Numbered from the stretch's first letter, positions 1 through 12,310 are shown. The stretch is DNA of 64,000 nt from Lunularia cruciata (GCA_948567375.1 OX419757.1:40486001-40550000); one strand, 5' to 3'. The notes: generated from the letters alone by a model not told the origin. Program-made: numbers and translations.

Positions 1-2911
1 TGTGGGCTTCTTGAAGCTGCATAAACCAAAGATCACCCATAATTAGAACATAGATCTAAATCTCACTAAATAGAAAGTACTCCTTGAAGGAAAAAGTGTT
101 GTAATCCTTTTCATGCAATACAAAGATGAATTTGCTGCTCCAATTGAAAGAAGAGGTCTTGTTGTAAAGCAATCTTGAATGCCATGTATACCTTTGAGTT
201 GGTTGACATTGTGGTGATTGCTGCTACCATAAAAGAAGCTTCAAAGTGCATAGTGCATTGCCAATGATATAGAACTTACTAAGTTTGTACTCAAGCTTGA
301 TATCAAACAAGTATAGTTGTTCCTCCTACCAATAATGTTGACTCTTCATGTGCTCAAAATTTAAGGTCTATAACAAAGGTTTGTAATCAGTTTGCATGAT
401 CACTTGTTTCCTAAAGGGATAATGCCTCCATACTTTTGTAACATATACCATTGCTAGTTGTTCTCAATTTGAGCAAAGTAATTTCTTTCTACAATGTTTA
501 GTCTGCAAGACACAAAGGCAATGCAATAGGAAGTGACTCATCCAGAAATTCCTACTACACTATAATTCCAATGGCAAAGTTAGAGTCATCAAAATCAACC
601 ATATAAGGTAGTTCATGATCATATAATTGGAGGATGGGTTTTGAGTACACCATATGCTTTAGTTTCTTAACTGTTTCTTTGTGCTTGGTTGTCCATTGAA
701 AGCTTGAGGTCTTTTCCAAGAGATCAATCAATAGAGTGGCCACATGAGTATAGTAATGGATGAACTATTGATAAAAACCTTTCCAATCTATTAAATGCCC
801 ATATTTTTATGGCATTCTTCAAAATAAGCCAATTGGTAATGGCTTTGATTTTCTCTTCTTGCATCTTGATTCCTTTGATCAGACTTTATGACCCAAGAAG
901 GTATCTTCTTTTTGCAAAAAAGCAAACTTTGATTTCTTCACAATAAAACTTCCATTGATGTAGTCTTCTTAGGACTGCTTGTACATGATTTTTGTGTTCT
1001 ACCTCCATATTGCTATAGATTAAAATATCATCATGGAACACCACCACATACAAATCCAACAACCCATCCAATGCCCGATGCATTTGATTCATGCAAATCA
1101 TTGGAGTATTAGTGAGCCCAAATAGTAAGATTTACCATTCAAATCACCTACACCTTGTGTGAAAGGCAATATTTTTGCACATCTTCCCTATCAATGGGAA
1201 TTTGCCAATAGTCACTTCAAAGATCTAACTTAGAGAAGTATCATGTTCCACTCAATTGAATTAACAAGTCATCAATTTGAGGCAAGGGATATACATTTTT
1301 CATGGTGTGTTTTATTAGTCCATGGTAGTCAATACAAAATCAAAGCACTCCATCCTTTTTTGGTACAAAGAGTATTGGTGTTCCCCATGGAGATGTACTA
1401 TATTGTTTGAAATTGTTCTCCAATAACTTGGTCAATGTTGTTTGAAGCTCTTCTAACTCTTTTGGTGAAAACATATAGATTGGTCTACTCACAAGAGTAC
1501 TACTTAGCAATAATTTCATCTTGAAGGGCATACCTTGATTTACGTAGAGTAATTTCTTTGGTAGATCATCCAAAAATACATCTACATACTCTTGAACTAT
1601 CTGAATAAACCATTGTTTGGTGAGGTTTCATCAACTTCTCCTTGCACAATCGGCTTGATCCACTCCATAAAACAAATAATATTTTTTTCCAAAGCTTTCT
1701 TTATGGCTGTTATACTAGTAAATTTCACATCTTGAGATTGATTGCTCTTAGTTATTTTATTCAAAGGTCTCAAACAACCTAATCAATAATCTTAACCTTG
1801 TTGTTGTCTTGAATTTATCATCAAGTCCAATCAAATTGAACCTTATGACATTTGATCCAAGAAAGACCCAAAATGATATCATAGTGTATAAATACTACTA
1901 CAAACCTCATACACTCCAAATATTCCTTTCCAATTTGAATGTAATAAGATGTGAGGTATTAAATGTAGAACCCTTTTGCATCCACCATCATCAATCTATT
2001 TCAAAATTTTAGCTTGATAGGAATATATAATTCCTTAGCTAATTGTATGATATGCAATTCTTTAAACTCTCAAAATCAACCAAAATCTTATAATCACAAT
2101 CAGATATCATAGTTTACAAATGAATTAAATGCATAGGTCAAGCCTTCAATCTCGTTGGAACTAATTGGGTTACCAAGAAGTGGCCTCATATCTCCTATCA
2201 GAATTCTTTGTTTCCTTGACATCATGCTCTGTGAATTCCAGTTGGGTAATTTTTCAAGGTCATCCATTCTTGAGTGGACATTCAACAATGCAATGTCTAA
2301 TTTGGTGACAATAAGAGCAACCTATCATTTTTTCTTAGTCTTCCCTTATCTATAGTACCAAGTGGTCTTTGTTAGATGACATGAATCTCCATTGGAGCCG
2401 ACTTCTCTAACCAAGTGTAGTATGTTGGTAGGTTTTGTAAGGTTGAGATCAAGACTAAATTGTGGCAACTAAGGAATCAAAGCGCTCAACCAACTACATG
2501 GCTTCTTCCAAGTGTTTAGGCTCTCACATGGTCACCTCCAATTTGGTGTGTGACTTCAAGCCACTCACAAATCAATCCAGAGCTTCACCTTCTATTATCT
2601 TAAGAATCTGCATTATGATGCTTTGGAATTGAGTGATGTAGCTCCTCATTAAACCAATCTACATCAATCTTGTTAATCTATTTTGTACAACTTGTATAGC
2701 ATTACAACTTAGAATCTCAATTATTACACTCTTGAATTCTTCTCATATCAAGGTTGGTGCAACAAACTACCATTGAGCCATTGAAAATTCCCACTATATT
2801 TTTGCCACTTCATCCAATTGGCCTGAAGCCAAGAGAATCTATTTCCATTTATCTTGAAGATTTGTAGTTTCAAAATAGCATTTGAAATCAAACACAAGAT
2901 TTTTCACTACT
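1..2911 (-). pseudogene. Decayed gag-pol of chromovirus A
   Basis: Short minus-strand reading frames match parts of the better-preserved E polyprotein. Positions 1340-1573 encode the RT N-terminus (MPFKMKLLLSSTL, then SPWGTPILFVPKKDG). Positions 886-1101 encode the RT palm region around VVVFHDDILIYS, where the usual FLDD/YVDD box reads FHDD. Positions 555-743 encode the start of the RNase H domain (YMVDFDDSNFAIG). Protease and gag remnants lie at about 1700-2900. The order is what a minus-strand Ty3 element requires. No frame is intact. Confidence 0.8.
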
Positions 2912-3507
2912 ATTATGTCCCAAGGAGATGAGAAACCCCAAGAGAAATACGAAGTTTCATTCCTCAATACTTAAATAATCCAAATGAGCATATTGTCTTT
3001 ATTATATAGCAAAGAGGATCCACAAAGGAACTACACCCTTAGATCAAATACATGGATTGGTTGCATGGATTGGTGATCTGTCAATGAGTTCCACCCTTAG
3101 ATTAGTTGTATTGTTGGGGATATGTCAATCCTTGTCCTATTTGGTTGGTCAAACAAGTTTGGTAAAAGGGAATATTTGGAGAATATTCTCATAAAAAGCT
3201 CAAAAAAACATAGGTAAGGTATCATTTGAAAGATCTTGACAAGAAAAACAAGGGAGAGGGAGAAAGTAACACTTTTTCTTCCAAAGGAAAGGCAATATTC
3301 CTTTCTTTGAGGCCTTATTCATTTGTTTAGGCCTCCAAAATTGGCTCTAAAGTTTTTTGGGTATTTTTTATTGTTGCACTATTAATGAAAGTACTCATTT
3401 GTTTACACTTCTATCTAATATACTTAGACTATTGTTTATAACATCTCTCAATATATTACTAAGCCAAGTTCCACCTCCAGATAATTTGTCTAGCTAATTG
3501 TATTACA
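2912..3507. mobile_element. Solo-LTR-like element G1 (degraded)
   Basis: Non-coding segment homologous to the copies at 6234-6976, 7911-8635 and 37788-38513. It shares the TTATATAG box near its left end, the paired phrases about going from CTATTAG to TAGAAGT, and the GTATTACA terminus. It is shorter and more diverged than the other copies, and I could not see a convincing target-site duplication. It interrupts the gag region of element A. Confidence 0.65.
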
Positions 3508-3938
3508 ATTGCATATGGGAGATTCTTACTTTCAAATATCTTTGACTTTGGAAATCAGATTTTCTCTTCTCTTGAAATTGTGCTCTCTCTTCTTACTTTT
3601 GTTGTTGATGATCTCTATCTCCCAACAATCAAGTTAGATGCTCAATATGTTGTTGCATAGTAATGCTTTGGGCATTGCCACCATGGCTACTACTCTATCA
3701 AATAACCTACAATTATCTAACTTAACATGTAGATGCAGTATCTCCACCGCTCTCCATAAGTTACAATAAGAAGTATCAATGGTTGATTGGACGAGGTGAT
3801 TATGTTCAAAAAAATTCTACCTAAAGCGTGAAATGATGAACTACATGAAATGATGCTTGGGTAATACATGGATACAAAAATCCTAATGGTTTGGAGGAAA
3901 TAGATAGTGGTCCATAAATTCCATCCATCTCATTCATG

Positions 3939-3949
3939 CTCTAATACCA
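3939..3949 (-). promoter_or_regulatory. Primer-binding site of element A (tRNA-iMet type)
   Basis: The minus strand reads TGGTATTAGAGC directly inside the LTR. This is one base off the plant initiator-tRNA-Met primer site TGGTATCAGAGC. It would prime minus-strand DNA synthesis. Its position next to 3951 fixes the LTR boundary and the element's orientation. Confidence 0.8.
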
Positions 3950-3950
3950 A

Positions 3951-4372
3951 TATAAAAGTCCAAGGAAAGAAATTGAAGAATAGAAGACCGGAGTGGAAGA
4001 TCATATTAAGACTCTCAAATGAGATAAACTCCAAATACCTAGCATGAGCTTGGGCTTTACTATATATAGGAAAAATACATGGCTCTTGGGAAGCTTCCTA
4101 CTAGAAGGTGCATTCTTGGAGTCCAAGCTAACCCAATTCAGAGGCTTCCTCCTAGAAATCACTGACTTGGCATTTAAGCTAAACTAGTTGAAAAGCTTCC
4201 TAAAGCTTCTTCCTAGAAGTTGCCTACTTGGCATACATGTTATTGGATACTTGGAAGGTAAAAAGAAGTAACCTAGGTGCTTCTAGAACATTCTTAGATT
4301 GCTTGGCTAATTTGGCCTATCTACTAACTCGTTACACTCTACTAACTCATCTGCTAACTCCATATTGTTATA
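3951..4372 (-). repeat. 5' LTR of element A
   Basis: About 420 bp that aligns with the LTRs of E (9925-10290 and 14973-15384) and F (44872-45223). It contains the characteristic run of AAGCTTCC/GAAGCTTC palindromic motifs and ends in CCATATTGTTATA, where E has CCATATTGTTACA. The usual TG/CA ends are mutated. It abuts the primer site on the left and element B sequence on the right. Confidence 0.85.
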
Positions 4373-4740
4373 CCTAGTCTATTGGTTGATGAGAATGGTA
4401 ATCTCCATACATCTGTCTATCTATGTAGTTGCCATAAATATCCTTCTTGGCCCAGCATCATTATAATTGAAGCATAATCTCCATATGAAATCTCCACCAA
4501 AAAAACCTCAAAAATGTCTCTACTCCGGCTTTGAATCATACTTCTCTCTATATCATTATATTTGTAAGGATGTCAAAGAATTGGTATCACTAGTTAGCTC
4601 AATTCAAATACTAGGTCCTTTTAGAGCACCCAAATCCATTATGTTGGAGGTAAAATAACTCATGTAGCTCCTCAAGACTACCTTCTAAACTTCTTGTCGT
4701 TACCCTCTTGTAAGCTTGGGTCCAACATTTGACTCCCAAG
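4373..4740 (-). pseudogene. Element B reverse transcriptase, N-terminal remnant
   Basis: The sequence aligns with the start of the pol region of C (about 53900-54260): the stretch around the Tyr-Arg-Tyr-Ser segment and the MPAKKD-like segment can be followed, with multiple stops. Cut off by the insertion of element A. At the gag-pol junction, two adjacent CAG codons expected from copies C and D read TAA TAG here. Confidence 0.7.
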
Positions 4741-6233
4741 TATCCTCTATAGCCAATATAGGAGTGGAAGATGCACTGACTAGCTATTACGCTAGGCCTT
4801 TGGGGACCATAATGTCATGCTCCCAACCACTAGAGTCCCCAATCTCAAAGCAAAAAACTCCTTCTATTTTAGCAACAAGCTCCACACATCCTCTATATGC
4901 ATCCCAAGAAGATGACACTCACCTAGATGTTCCTCAAGTAGACCACTCTTACTAGTAGCAATTGGTTTTGTCCCAAGAATACCATGCTCACTCAGTCCAT
5001 CACTTCCAACATGTCCTTGAATTGTCTTAATAGCCACAATGCTCACAAGTGTCTAAGTGGTGATGCCTCTGAACCATATCCTATGTTGGTAAGCCAATCC
5101 AAGGCTCACAATCCAAGTCAAATAGTACAAGTCCATAGCTTGACCTAACACCTAATGCTTGGATGCCTCTAACACTATTGAAATGGTAGTAATATTGATA
5201 AAGAAACCCATTGCTCGCTCTCTCATTAGCATTATGCTCCACCAACAACTATAATTGGGAGCCCCAAACAAATCCAAGACTTTGCTCTCAAAAAGCATGT
5301 GAGCTTGGGAAAATCATGAGTATAAGTAAAATAGCTCTAGGTTGCCCAACAAGGTTCACCATTTCTACAGGTGACCTATCAACCACTACCACTATCTCAA
5401 AACTAGTGCCAAACATCCAAAATATCATGAAAAGTAAGGTGGGCTAGCTGTTGAATCCCATGCATGATATAAAACATCTCTAGGTAAGAGGTTCATCCAC
5501 CAAAGACAAAGACAATGAGCCCATGATCTAAGTCTAGCTACATCCCAAAACACAATAGGTCCTATCTAAGAATGGACTTGATGTGTACCCACTACCGCCC
5601 ATGTGCAAGAATCACCAATCAAAGGGGTATTTTCCCAAATGTCAGCTAGATAAATGGCTTGATGAACTTGGAGATGTTATAATATATGTAATATCTCCTA
5701 AAACACATAAGAAAAAATATACTATAGACCCTAAACTCAACTAACATGGGCATATTTCTAACATGGCTATCCAAAAATCACCTAATGAATAGAACCATAT
5801 CTCTCTCATTTCCTATACCTTCAATAAGGAAATGTTTGTTGGTAGTATCTTCTAGTAATCCTTGAATGCTGATATCTATAATAACTTTAGATATCAATAG
5901 GCCAAGCATGTTATATGATGTAGAAAGACTTGCTTAGTAGTCTCATCTCTCTCCATATAAGTACCTCTAAACCCATATAGTTCCATAGCTAATCTAGTGT
6001 TCATTCCACTAAATAACTCCAATAGGCATACTTCCTTAGTTGGATATTTCCAAGCAATAAGTTTGGTATCCAAAGGTGAGAATATAATAGAATCCAAAGC
6101 CTTATCCTCACACTTGTCTACTAGTGGTACAAAAGCTCCATTCCAAGCCTATTGCACCATCTAATCCCCATGTTGTTGCAATGCTTTTCAAATCTCTACA
6201 ATAGAACATCCAAGGTGGATGAAACAACCCTAC
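4741..6233 (-). pseudogene. Element B methyltransferase-like domain, decayed
   Basis: This region matches the methyltransferase ORF of C at 54262-55758. The best-preserved segment is the frame at 5894-6097, which keeps LIAWKYPTKEVCLLELFSG and MERDETTKQV. These correspond to motif I (LLELFGG) and the motif II acidic residue of C5-cytosine methyltransferases. The catalytic Pro-Cys-Gln region (around 5740) is degraded. It continues at 6977 beyond solo LTR G2. Confidence 0.75.
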
Positions 6234-6976
6234 TGTAATACTCCAAGGACAAGAGAAGAGAGAAAACACAGATTGCACACTCAAACATTCGATGCCCCAA
6301 GGGAGCACCTTCTCTTTATTATATAGATAAAGAGGATCTCCTCCAAGGAAGCTCCACCATAGAATTAGGGACATAGATAGGTGACATGTCAGCAAGCTCC
6401 ACCCTTGGATTACTGACTTGGATGGGTGACCTGTCTGGTCTAGGTCCTATCTGGTTGGTCAAACAAGCTTTGACCGGAGGGAATCTTTTAGGGAATCTTC
6501 CTGTAGGAATCTCAGAATCACATGAGTAAGGTACCGTTGGAAAGCTCTCGACGAGACAAACCAGGGGGAAGGGAAGGCCAGCCTTTCCTCCGTTGGGGGG
6601 GGGGCAAATGTGCACATTTTTGAGGCCTAATTCATCCGTTTAGGCCTCCAAAATTGCCTTCAAAGATTTCAGGCATATTTCGGTTCCTACTCTATTAGTA
6701 GAAGTCCCCTTTTGGTGATACCTCTTTCTGATCTGTTTAGTCCATCATGTGTAACATCCTTCCAGATGTTACCAAACCAATTCTCACCTTTAAATCATAT
6801 GTCTAGCTATTGGTTCTAAGGTTCTCAAGTCTATTTCGGTTTCTGCTCTATTAGTAGAAGTACTCTTTTGGTGATACTTCTATCTGATCTATCTTGACCA
6901 TCATGTATAACATCATTCTAGATGTTACCAAACCAAATTTCACATCTAGATCATATGGCTAACCCTTGGTATTACA
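6234..6976. mobile_element. Solo-LTR-like element G2 with perfect 5-bp target duplication
   Basis: 743 bp beginning TGTAATACTCC and ending GGTATTACA, so it has TG...CA ends with a short inverted repeat. It is flanked by CCTAC on both sides (6229-6233 and 6977-6981). The uninterrupted site can be read in C near 55735, which shows clean insertion into element B. It has a TATATAG box about 80 bp in. The right half holds a tandem duplication of about 160 bp (units start near 6672 and 6830, each with CTATTAGTAGAAGT). It has no coding capacity. It is most simply a solo LTR of an LTR retrotransposon whose internal part is not in this window. A terminal-repeat miniature element is the alternative. 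Confidence 0.8.
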
Positions 6977-7910
6977 CCTACTTGTAGTCCAAATTCAAGT
7001 GGTCTCCTTTGGTATTGTAGTATCTTCTACATGGATGTTATTCAATAAGGCACCAAGCCAAGTACTGGAACCATTAAACGCTAAAATTGATGTCATGGTC
7101 CTTAATTATAGTGAGCCAAGATTGCCACTACTAAAGCACACTAGTAGGTAACATATACATCCCTCACCTGACCACTTGGTCTATAGGAAGTTGTCTCCTC
7201 TCAATTTTCAATGTTCAAACCCATGGGATATAACACTTCTCTACCAACTAGCACAACATATGGCATTGCTACTATTGCAATGGCCTAAGCTATCACCATA
7301 AAACTATTAGTGAGATGAATAAGTTGAATATGACAATGAGCTCCCGACATGCAAGGTACTATGTTGAGCAACTACCCTAAAGATGTTTGGATCTAAAATA
7401 GACACCTCTTCACATTGGTCTTTCGTAGCCCAAGACTAACAATTATAGTTTTTCTAAACATCAAGGGTTACATACCAAAGTCTAATAAGACCCTTTGTGG
7501 TGTATAGACCTACCTTAAAAGTTTCACCAAATGTGAAATCCCACTTTGGTTGTCCAATAGAACAATTCCAAGTGTAAACCAACCTTGCTTAAATGCAAGT
7601 CTAGTTTGTAACTTCTCCAACCTAGCAGTTATTGCTTGCCACAAGCCATTGGTAGCTAAATAAATCTCATACTCCCCAAGCAAGTCCACCCCACTTTCAA
7701 CCACCTCTACTTTAGAAAAAGAATCACATCATCCATACCCTCACAAATTGTGGCAGCCAATAAGAACATTGGAGCAAAGTCAACTCCCACTATAAACATG
7801 TCATTAGTTGAAATCAAAGGGGAGTGCATAATCAATTGAGTTGCTTCCAAAATCATGCTAGACTCAATATGTGTAGTAGCAAATGACTGACTACATCTAG
7901 TCCATCATGT
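6977..7910 (-). pseudogene. Element B protease/Gag C-terminus remnant
   Basis: The sequence aligns with 55750-56660 of C. The frame at 7510-7704 keeps the segment before the protease (LATNGLWQAITARLEKL, GIVLLDNQSG). At 7285-7287 the minus strand has an in-frame TAG followed by GCC ATT. This is the same position as the TAG at 56061-56063 in C and 47442-47444 in D. It is otherwise full of substitutions. Confidence 0.75.
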
Positions 7911-8635
7911 TGTAATACTCCAAGGACAAGAGAACTCTCCAAGAGAACACATAAATTTCACACTCAATCCTCCGATGCCCCCAAAGGAGCACCTTCTCTT
8001 TATTATATAGCAAAGAAGATCCACTCAAAGGAAGCTCCACCCTTGGATCAGATACATGGACTGATGACCTGTCAATGAGCTCCATCCTTGGATTAGTTGT
8101 TTGGATGGGTGACATTTCAATCCTTGTCCTATCTAGCTGGTCAAATGGGTTTGACCAAAGGGAATCTTCTTGTAGGAAGCTCAAAATGGCATGGGTAAGG
8201 TACCATTGGAAAGATGACATGAATCATGGGGAGGAGAAGGAAATCCTGTTATCCTTGAGGGTAGGAATCATTCCATTTTTGAGGCCTAATTCATCCATTT
8301 ATGCATCTAAAAATGGCTTTAAAATTTTCATGCTATTTTTGGCTTCTACCCTATTAGTAGATGTGCACTTTTGGTAATACTTCTATCTAATCTATATCCT
8401 CCATCATCTGTAACATCCTTCTAGATGTAACCACCCCAAGTTTCACCTCTAGATCATATGTCTAGTTATTGATTCTAAAGTCTTCAAATATGTTTTGATT
8501 TCTGGCCTATTAGTAGAAGTACTCTTTTGGTGATACCTCTGTCTGATCTACTTAGTCCATCATGTATAACATCTTCCTAGATGTTACCAAACCAAATTTC
8601 ATTTCTAGATCATGTGTCTAGCTATTGGTATTACA
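7911..8635. mobile_element. Solo-LTR-like element G3
   Basis: 725 bp, same family as G2: starts TGTAATACTCC, ends GGTATTACA, has the TTATATAG box and the internal duplication of about 160 bp. The flanks are CATGT (7906-7910) and CATGC (8636-8640), a 5-bp target duplication with one later substitution. The empty site is readable in C near 56680. It is inserted in the gag part of element B. Confidence 0.8.
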
Positions 8636-9924
8636 CATGCACTCTATCACCACCTATCATACTTACATAAGGATGTTTAGGAGCCATGGGTGTTGTTTGT
8701 AATGTCTCAAAGAGTGTGAAAACCTAGGGAAGTCTGAACTATCTACCAGCCCCTCCTTTCCAACTTGACTAATACTCCTGTAGGCTCTAGAGCACATATT
8801 GCACTCCTAGTCATTGCAATAGATACATCTACTTGTGTTGCTTTGCATATAAATTCCAAGACATCTTTATCACCAACATAAGAGGTGGAAGCCTCAACGC
8901 TTGAATCTAATATCCTTTGAGCTATAACCAGGCTGCCAATCTTTACTCCAATTGCTCAATCTGAGTAGCCATTGTTATATCAAATGCAAGTGCAAGTATT
9001 AGGCCCCTACTAGGTATATGTCCTCTACTACCACATCTACCACCCATCCTTTATGACTTTCAGTTCTTCTACCACATGTTATAGCAACCCTACCACTCCA
9101 TAACTTTGGGTGGAGGTCAAAGCATTGATCACTAGTATGACTAAATTTGCGGTAATGATCACATTATCTCTAAGTTGGTTGTGGTGCTCCAAAGGTATCA
9201 TGCCCACTACCCTAGAGTACTCTCTCATATGGTGAGGTCCACCACAAGTCAAACAAGCAACACCACCACCCATTAGCTACTATTGACCAAAAAATGAGGC
9301 TAAGGATCTAGGTGCACTAGGCCCTCCACTCGCTCCATAAGATCAAGGTAGTCCACTCTACCCTCAAAAGTCAACATGGTGTGGTGCACTTTGATGCACT
9401 CTAGAGGAAGTAGTAGCTATAGATAAGGTATCCCTACCAAATCCAAATCTCAACACTCTTTCCTCTTCAATGTTGAGCTCAATGCGCTTAGCCAAACCAA
9501 AAAAAACAAACCACCCTAAACCACCACCAAAGTCAATGAGGTAGCTTCCAACAATGTAGCATGATATAACTCCTTGTCCAATATCTTATACCAAAATTAT
9601 ATTTCTTGGGCCTTAGTAACTCCTTGAGTATAACTAATCAATATCCTCATATGAGCATATGTCTCATGTAGGCTCTTTCTAATCTTCTATTTGAACTCTT
9701 CCAAGCTCTTCAACTTGTCAATCTACATTCCTTGGTAGTTTTGCCTCAAGCATTGGAAGAACTCTATCATGGGGGGTTATATCCCAATATTATACCACCT
9801 CATACAATAATACTTGCACTCATCATAGCACCATCTTTAACTAGTGCACCTGCATTGGATACACCAATGTTATTGCAGCTAGAACTCATGAGTACTATCA
9901 ATCTACCCTAGAAACCAAGTTTGG
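8636..9924 (-). pseudogene. Element B Gag (C-terminal part) remnant
   Basis: It aligns with 56680-57950 of C. The frame at 9079-9273 keeps the first zinc knuckle, GGVACLTCGGPHHMREY, in which the last cysteine has become tyrosine. The second, CEHCHRFGH-type knuckle is represented only by decayed sequence. It is interrupted at 9924/9925 by element E and resumes at 15385. Confidence 0.75.
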
Positions 9925-10290
9925 TGTAAAAGACTGAATTCGAGGAGAGAAATAGGAGAATGGAAACTCACATTGGGACACTCAAATGAGAGAAAACTCC
10001 AAATGCCTGGCATGAGCTTTGGCTTAAGTATTTATAGGTAGCATACAAGGCCCGTGAGAAGCTTCTCAAGAAGCTTCCTCAAGCCGCTTTCTTAGAGTGC
10101 AAGCCAAGTTAACTATGAAGCTTCTCAAGAAGCTTCCTTCTAGAAGTCGCCTACTTGGCATGCAAGCTAAGCTAGCCATGAAGCTTCCCAAGAAGCTGCC
10201 TAGATACTTTTGGAATATTCTAGGCTAATTTGTCTTGTGTGCTACTTTGTGAGCCCAACTAACTTCTTTGCTAAACTCCATATTGTTACA
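9925..10290 (-). repeat. 3' LTR of element E
   Basis: 366 bp with TG...CA ends (plus strand TGTAAAAG...TTGTTACA). It aligns with 14973-15384 apart from a gap of about 45 bp and scattered substitutions. It carries repeated AAGCTTCTCAAG motifs that can pair with one another. The polypurine tract lies just outside it at 10291-10303. Confidence 0.9.
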
Positions 10291-10303
10291 TATTTCCCCG
10301 TCG
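10291..10303 (-). promoter_or_regulatory. Polypurine tract of element E
   Basis: The minus strand reads CGACGGGGAAATA immediately before the 3' LTR. This is the primer for plus-strand DNA synthesis. The same tract in element F reads GCGGTGGGGGAATA. Confidence 0.75.
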
Positions 10304-10339
10304 CTAGTTGGTGACGTCCTCATCACCAGTGAATCTTCA

Positions 10340-10475
10340 AATTCCTAGATGGCCATTTGTGCATTTTGGAGGTGAGAAAGAGGTTCCTATGTGGCATCAT
10401 GAAGAGGATACCCTTTCCAAAGGACCTTGTTCTTTGTATGTTAGCAACGGCCTTGTTGAATATGGCGACATGCAA
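10340..10475 (-). pseudogene. Chromodomain of element E
   Basis: Reading on from the integrase C-terminal frame (YKVDCILACRHIQQGRC), the same frame continues after a stop with VLWKGYPLHDAT, a stop in place of the conserved Trp, then EPLSHLQNAQMAI. The order of a hydrophobic strand, the W/L-W-K-G-Y-P-L segment, the TWEP-type segment and a final helix is that of the chromodomain found at the integrase C-terminus of chromoviruses. In that family it binds methylated histone H3 and steers integration to heterochromatin. At least three in-frame stops inactivate it here. Confidence 0.75.
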
Positions 10476-10932
10476 GGATACAATCAACTTTGTACTCCTC
10501 ATGATCATTGATAGGGATAGGAAGAGGGGGAGGTTGGACTTGAGAGGAAAAGGAAGAGGGGTTAGGGACAAAGGGTTTCAACTTGGAAACATGAAAGACA
10601 AGATGGATACGCATGTGACAAGGCAAGGCAAGTCGATAAGCAACAAGAGAGACAATTTGGGTGATATCAAAGGGTCCTATCCAATTAGGGGTAAGTTTAT
10701 GAACTTGGGTATTAATTGGGAAAGGGAGGTTACTAGTGGATAATATGACTTTATCACCAATATCAAAGGTGAGATCACGACAATGGTGGTCCACATATTG
10801 TTTTTGGCAGTTCTGAGCAACAAGGAGGTGAGACTTGGCTTGTTGGAGAGATTGGGATATAGTAGTCAAGAATGTGGAAGTATGAGGAACCTGAGATGGA
10901 GTGGGAGCAAGAAAAGAATCTGGAACGAGCAA
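10441..10932 (-). pseudogene. Integrase C-terminal region of element E
   Basis: An open frame of 163 codons. The central part (FDIGDKVILSTSNLPF, LTPNWIGPFDITQ, HLVFHVSKLKPF) is the GPY/F-type integrase C-terminal domain of Ty3/gypsy elements, with WIGPFDI at the GPF position. It leads into the chromodomain. The N-terminal catalytic part lies in other frames upstream. Confidence 0.85.
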
Positions 10933-11184
10933 ATCTTGGCCAAAATTGAGAAAGAAAGGAGAAAATCTGGTGCTTACGTGTTAGGAATTGTTGTAGGCAA
11001 ATTTTGCAGCTGCAAGACATTCATCCCAATTTGTATGGTAGACATTGATAAAATCACGCAACATATCTTCCAATGTATAATTTGCATGTTTGGTTTGTCC
11101 ATCAGTTTGAGGATGATAGGCCATGGACAAAGCAAGCTTGGTGCCAGGTATCTAGAAGAGTGCTTGCCAAAAATTCTCGGTAAA

Positions 11185-11787
11185 TCAAGGATCACAGTTG
11201 GAGATGAGTACACGTGGCATCCCATGATGCTTGAAGACATTGTTGAAGTAGATTTGCTCTAAGGTTGGAGCATCCACAATATCACAGGTTGGTGCCAAGT
11301 GGATTTGCTTACTAAGCTTATCCACAAACACCACAATTGCGGTGTGTCCTTGTTTTGTCTTTGGCAAGGATGTGATGAGATCCAAGCTCACATGCTCCCA
11401 GTGAGCGGATGGAACGGCAAGTGGTTGAAGGAGTCCACTCGGCTTTTGGTTGCTGGGCTTGTTACGTTGGCAGCTCTCACACAATTGCACAGATTCTTGA
11501 ACATCTCGTGTCATGTTGGGCCAACACCATTGACATTGGAGGGTACTCAAGGTCTTGTACACACCCATGTGACCCGAAATGGGTAAATCATGGGCTTCTT
11601 GAAGGCGCACAAGTCGAAGATCACCTTTATTTGGAATATAGATCCGGTCCTCATGAAAATAAAAGGCCCTCCTTGATGGAGAAGATATTGTACTCCTTAT
11701 TGCATGCCGTAAGGCAACCATGTACCATTTGGAAGAAGGGATCTTGGTGAAGAGCTGACTGAAACTTGTTTTGGACCTTGGAGTCAA
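11185..11787 (-). pseudogene. Integrase zinc-finger and catalytic core of element E
   Basis: A 200-codon frame with the HHCC finger (AHDLPISGHMG then CESCQRN) and the first catalytic Asp in HVSLDLITSLP. The second catalytic position reads LISNCDP where the family has SDRDP, so the Asp is Asn. The frame then stops. The rest of the core, including the YHPQTDGQT-type segment, is recognisable around 11080-11180 in another frame. The integrase is dead in this copy. Confidence 0.88.
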
Positions 11788-12310
11788 TTGACACCGTTGA
11801 AATTTCCACTGTGATGAGAGGAAAAGACTTCAAATCAAATCGTTGTGATAAAGCATCAGAGACAATATGAAACCAACCTGGTTTGTACTCAAGTTTGATG
11901 TCATAAAGTTGGAGTTGTTCCTTCCATTGATGATGTCGACTCTTCATGTGTTCCAAGTGTAAGGTCTACAACAATGGTTTGTGATCAGTTTGCATGATCA
12001 CTTGTTTCCCCAAGAGGTAATGCCTCCATACCTTGGTGGCATATACCATTGCAAGTTGTTCTTGATCTTGAGCAGAGTAGCTTCATTTAGCCGTATTGAG
12101 TTGGCGAGACACAAAGGCAATGGGATGGAGTCCATCTGGGAATTCTTGTTGCAACACGGCTCCAATTGCAAAGATAGAAGCATCAAAATCAACCACACAG
12201 TGTAGTTGAGGATCATATGGTTGAAGAATGGGTCTTGAAGACACCATATGCTTTAACTTCTAGAATGCTTCTTGATGCTTGGTGGTCCATTGGAAGCTTG
12301 AGTTCTTTCC
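11651..12310 (-). pseudogene. RNase H region of element E
   Basis: Frames at 11998-12216 and 11651-11956 carry the Ty3 RNase H domain in pieces. The first has a segment around the decayed SIGAVLQQEF-type strand and the GGITSWGNK end. The second has the tether HHQWKEQLQLYDIKLEYKPG leading to VSDALSQRF, the usual ADALSR motif. Stops and frame changes separate the parts. Confidence 0.75.

Larger units (their letters stand above)
1..4372 (-). mobile_element. Chromovirus-type Ty3/gypsy element A, truncated by window edge
   Basis: The minus strand holds a degraded Ty3/gypsy element that aligns along its length with element E at 9925-15384: integrase/RNase H remnants from base 1, then reverse transcriptase, protease and gag going rightward. 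Its 5' LTR is at 3951-4372 and its primer site at 3939-3949. The 3' half lies beyond the left edge. Many stops and frameshifts leave no long ORF, so it is a dead copy. The DNA right of its LTR is reverse transcriptase sequence of element B, so A inserted into B. A is itself interrupted by a solo LTR at 2912-3507. Confidence 0.85.
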
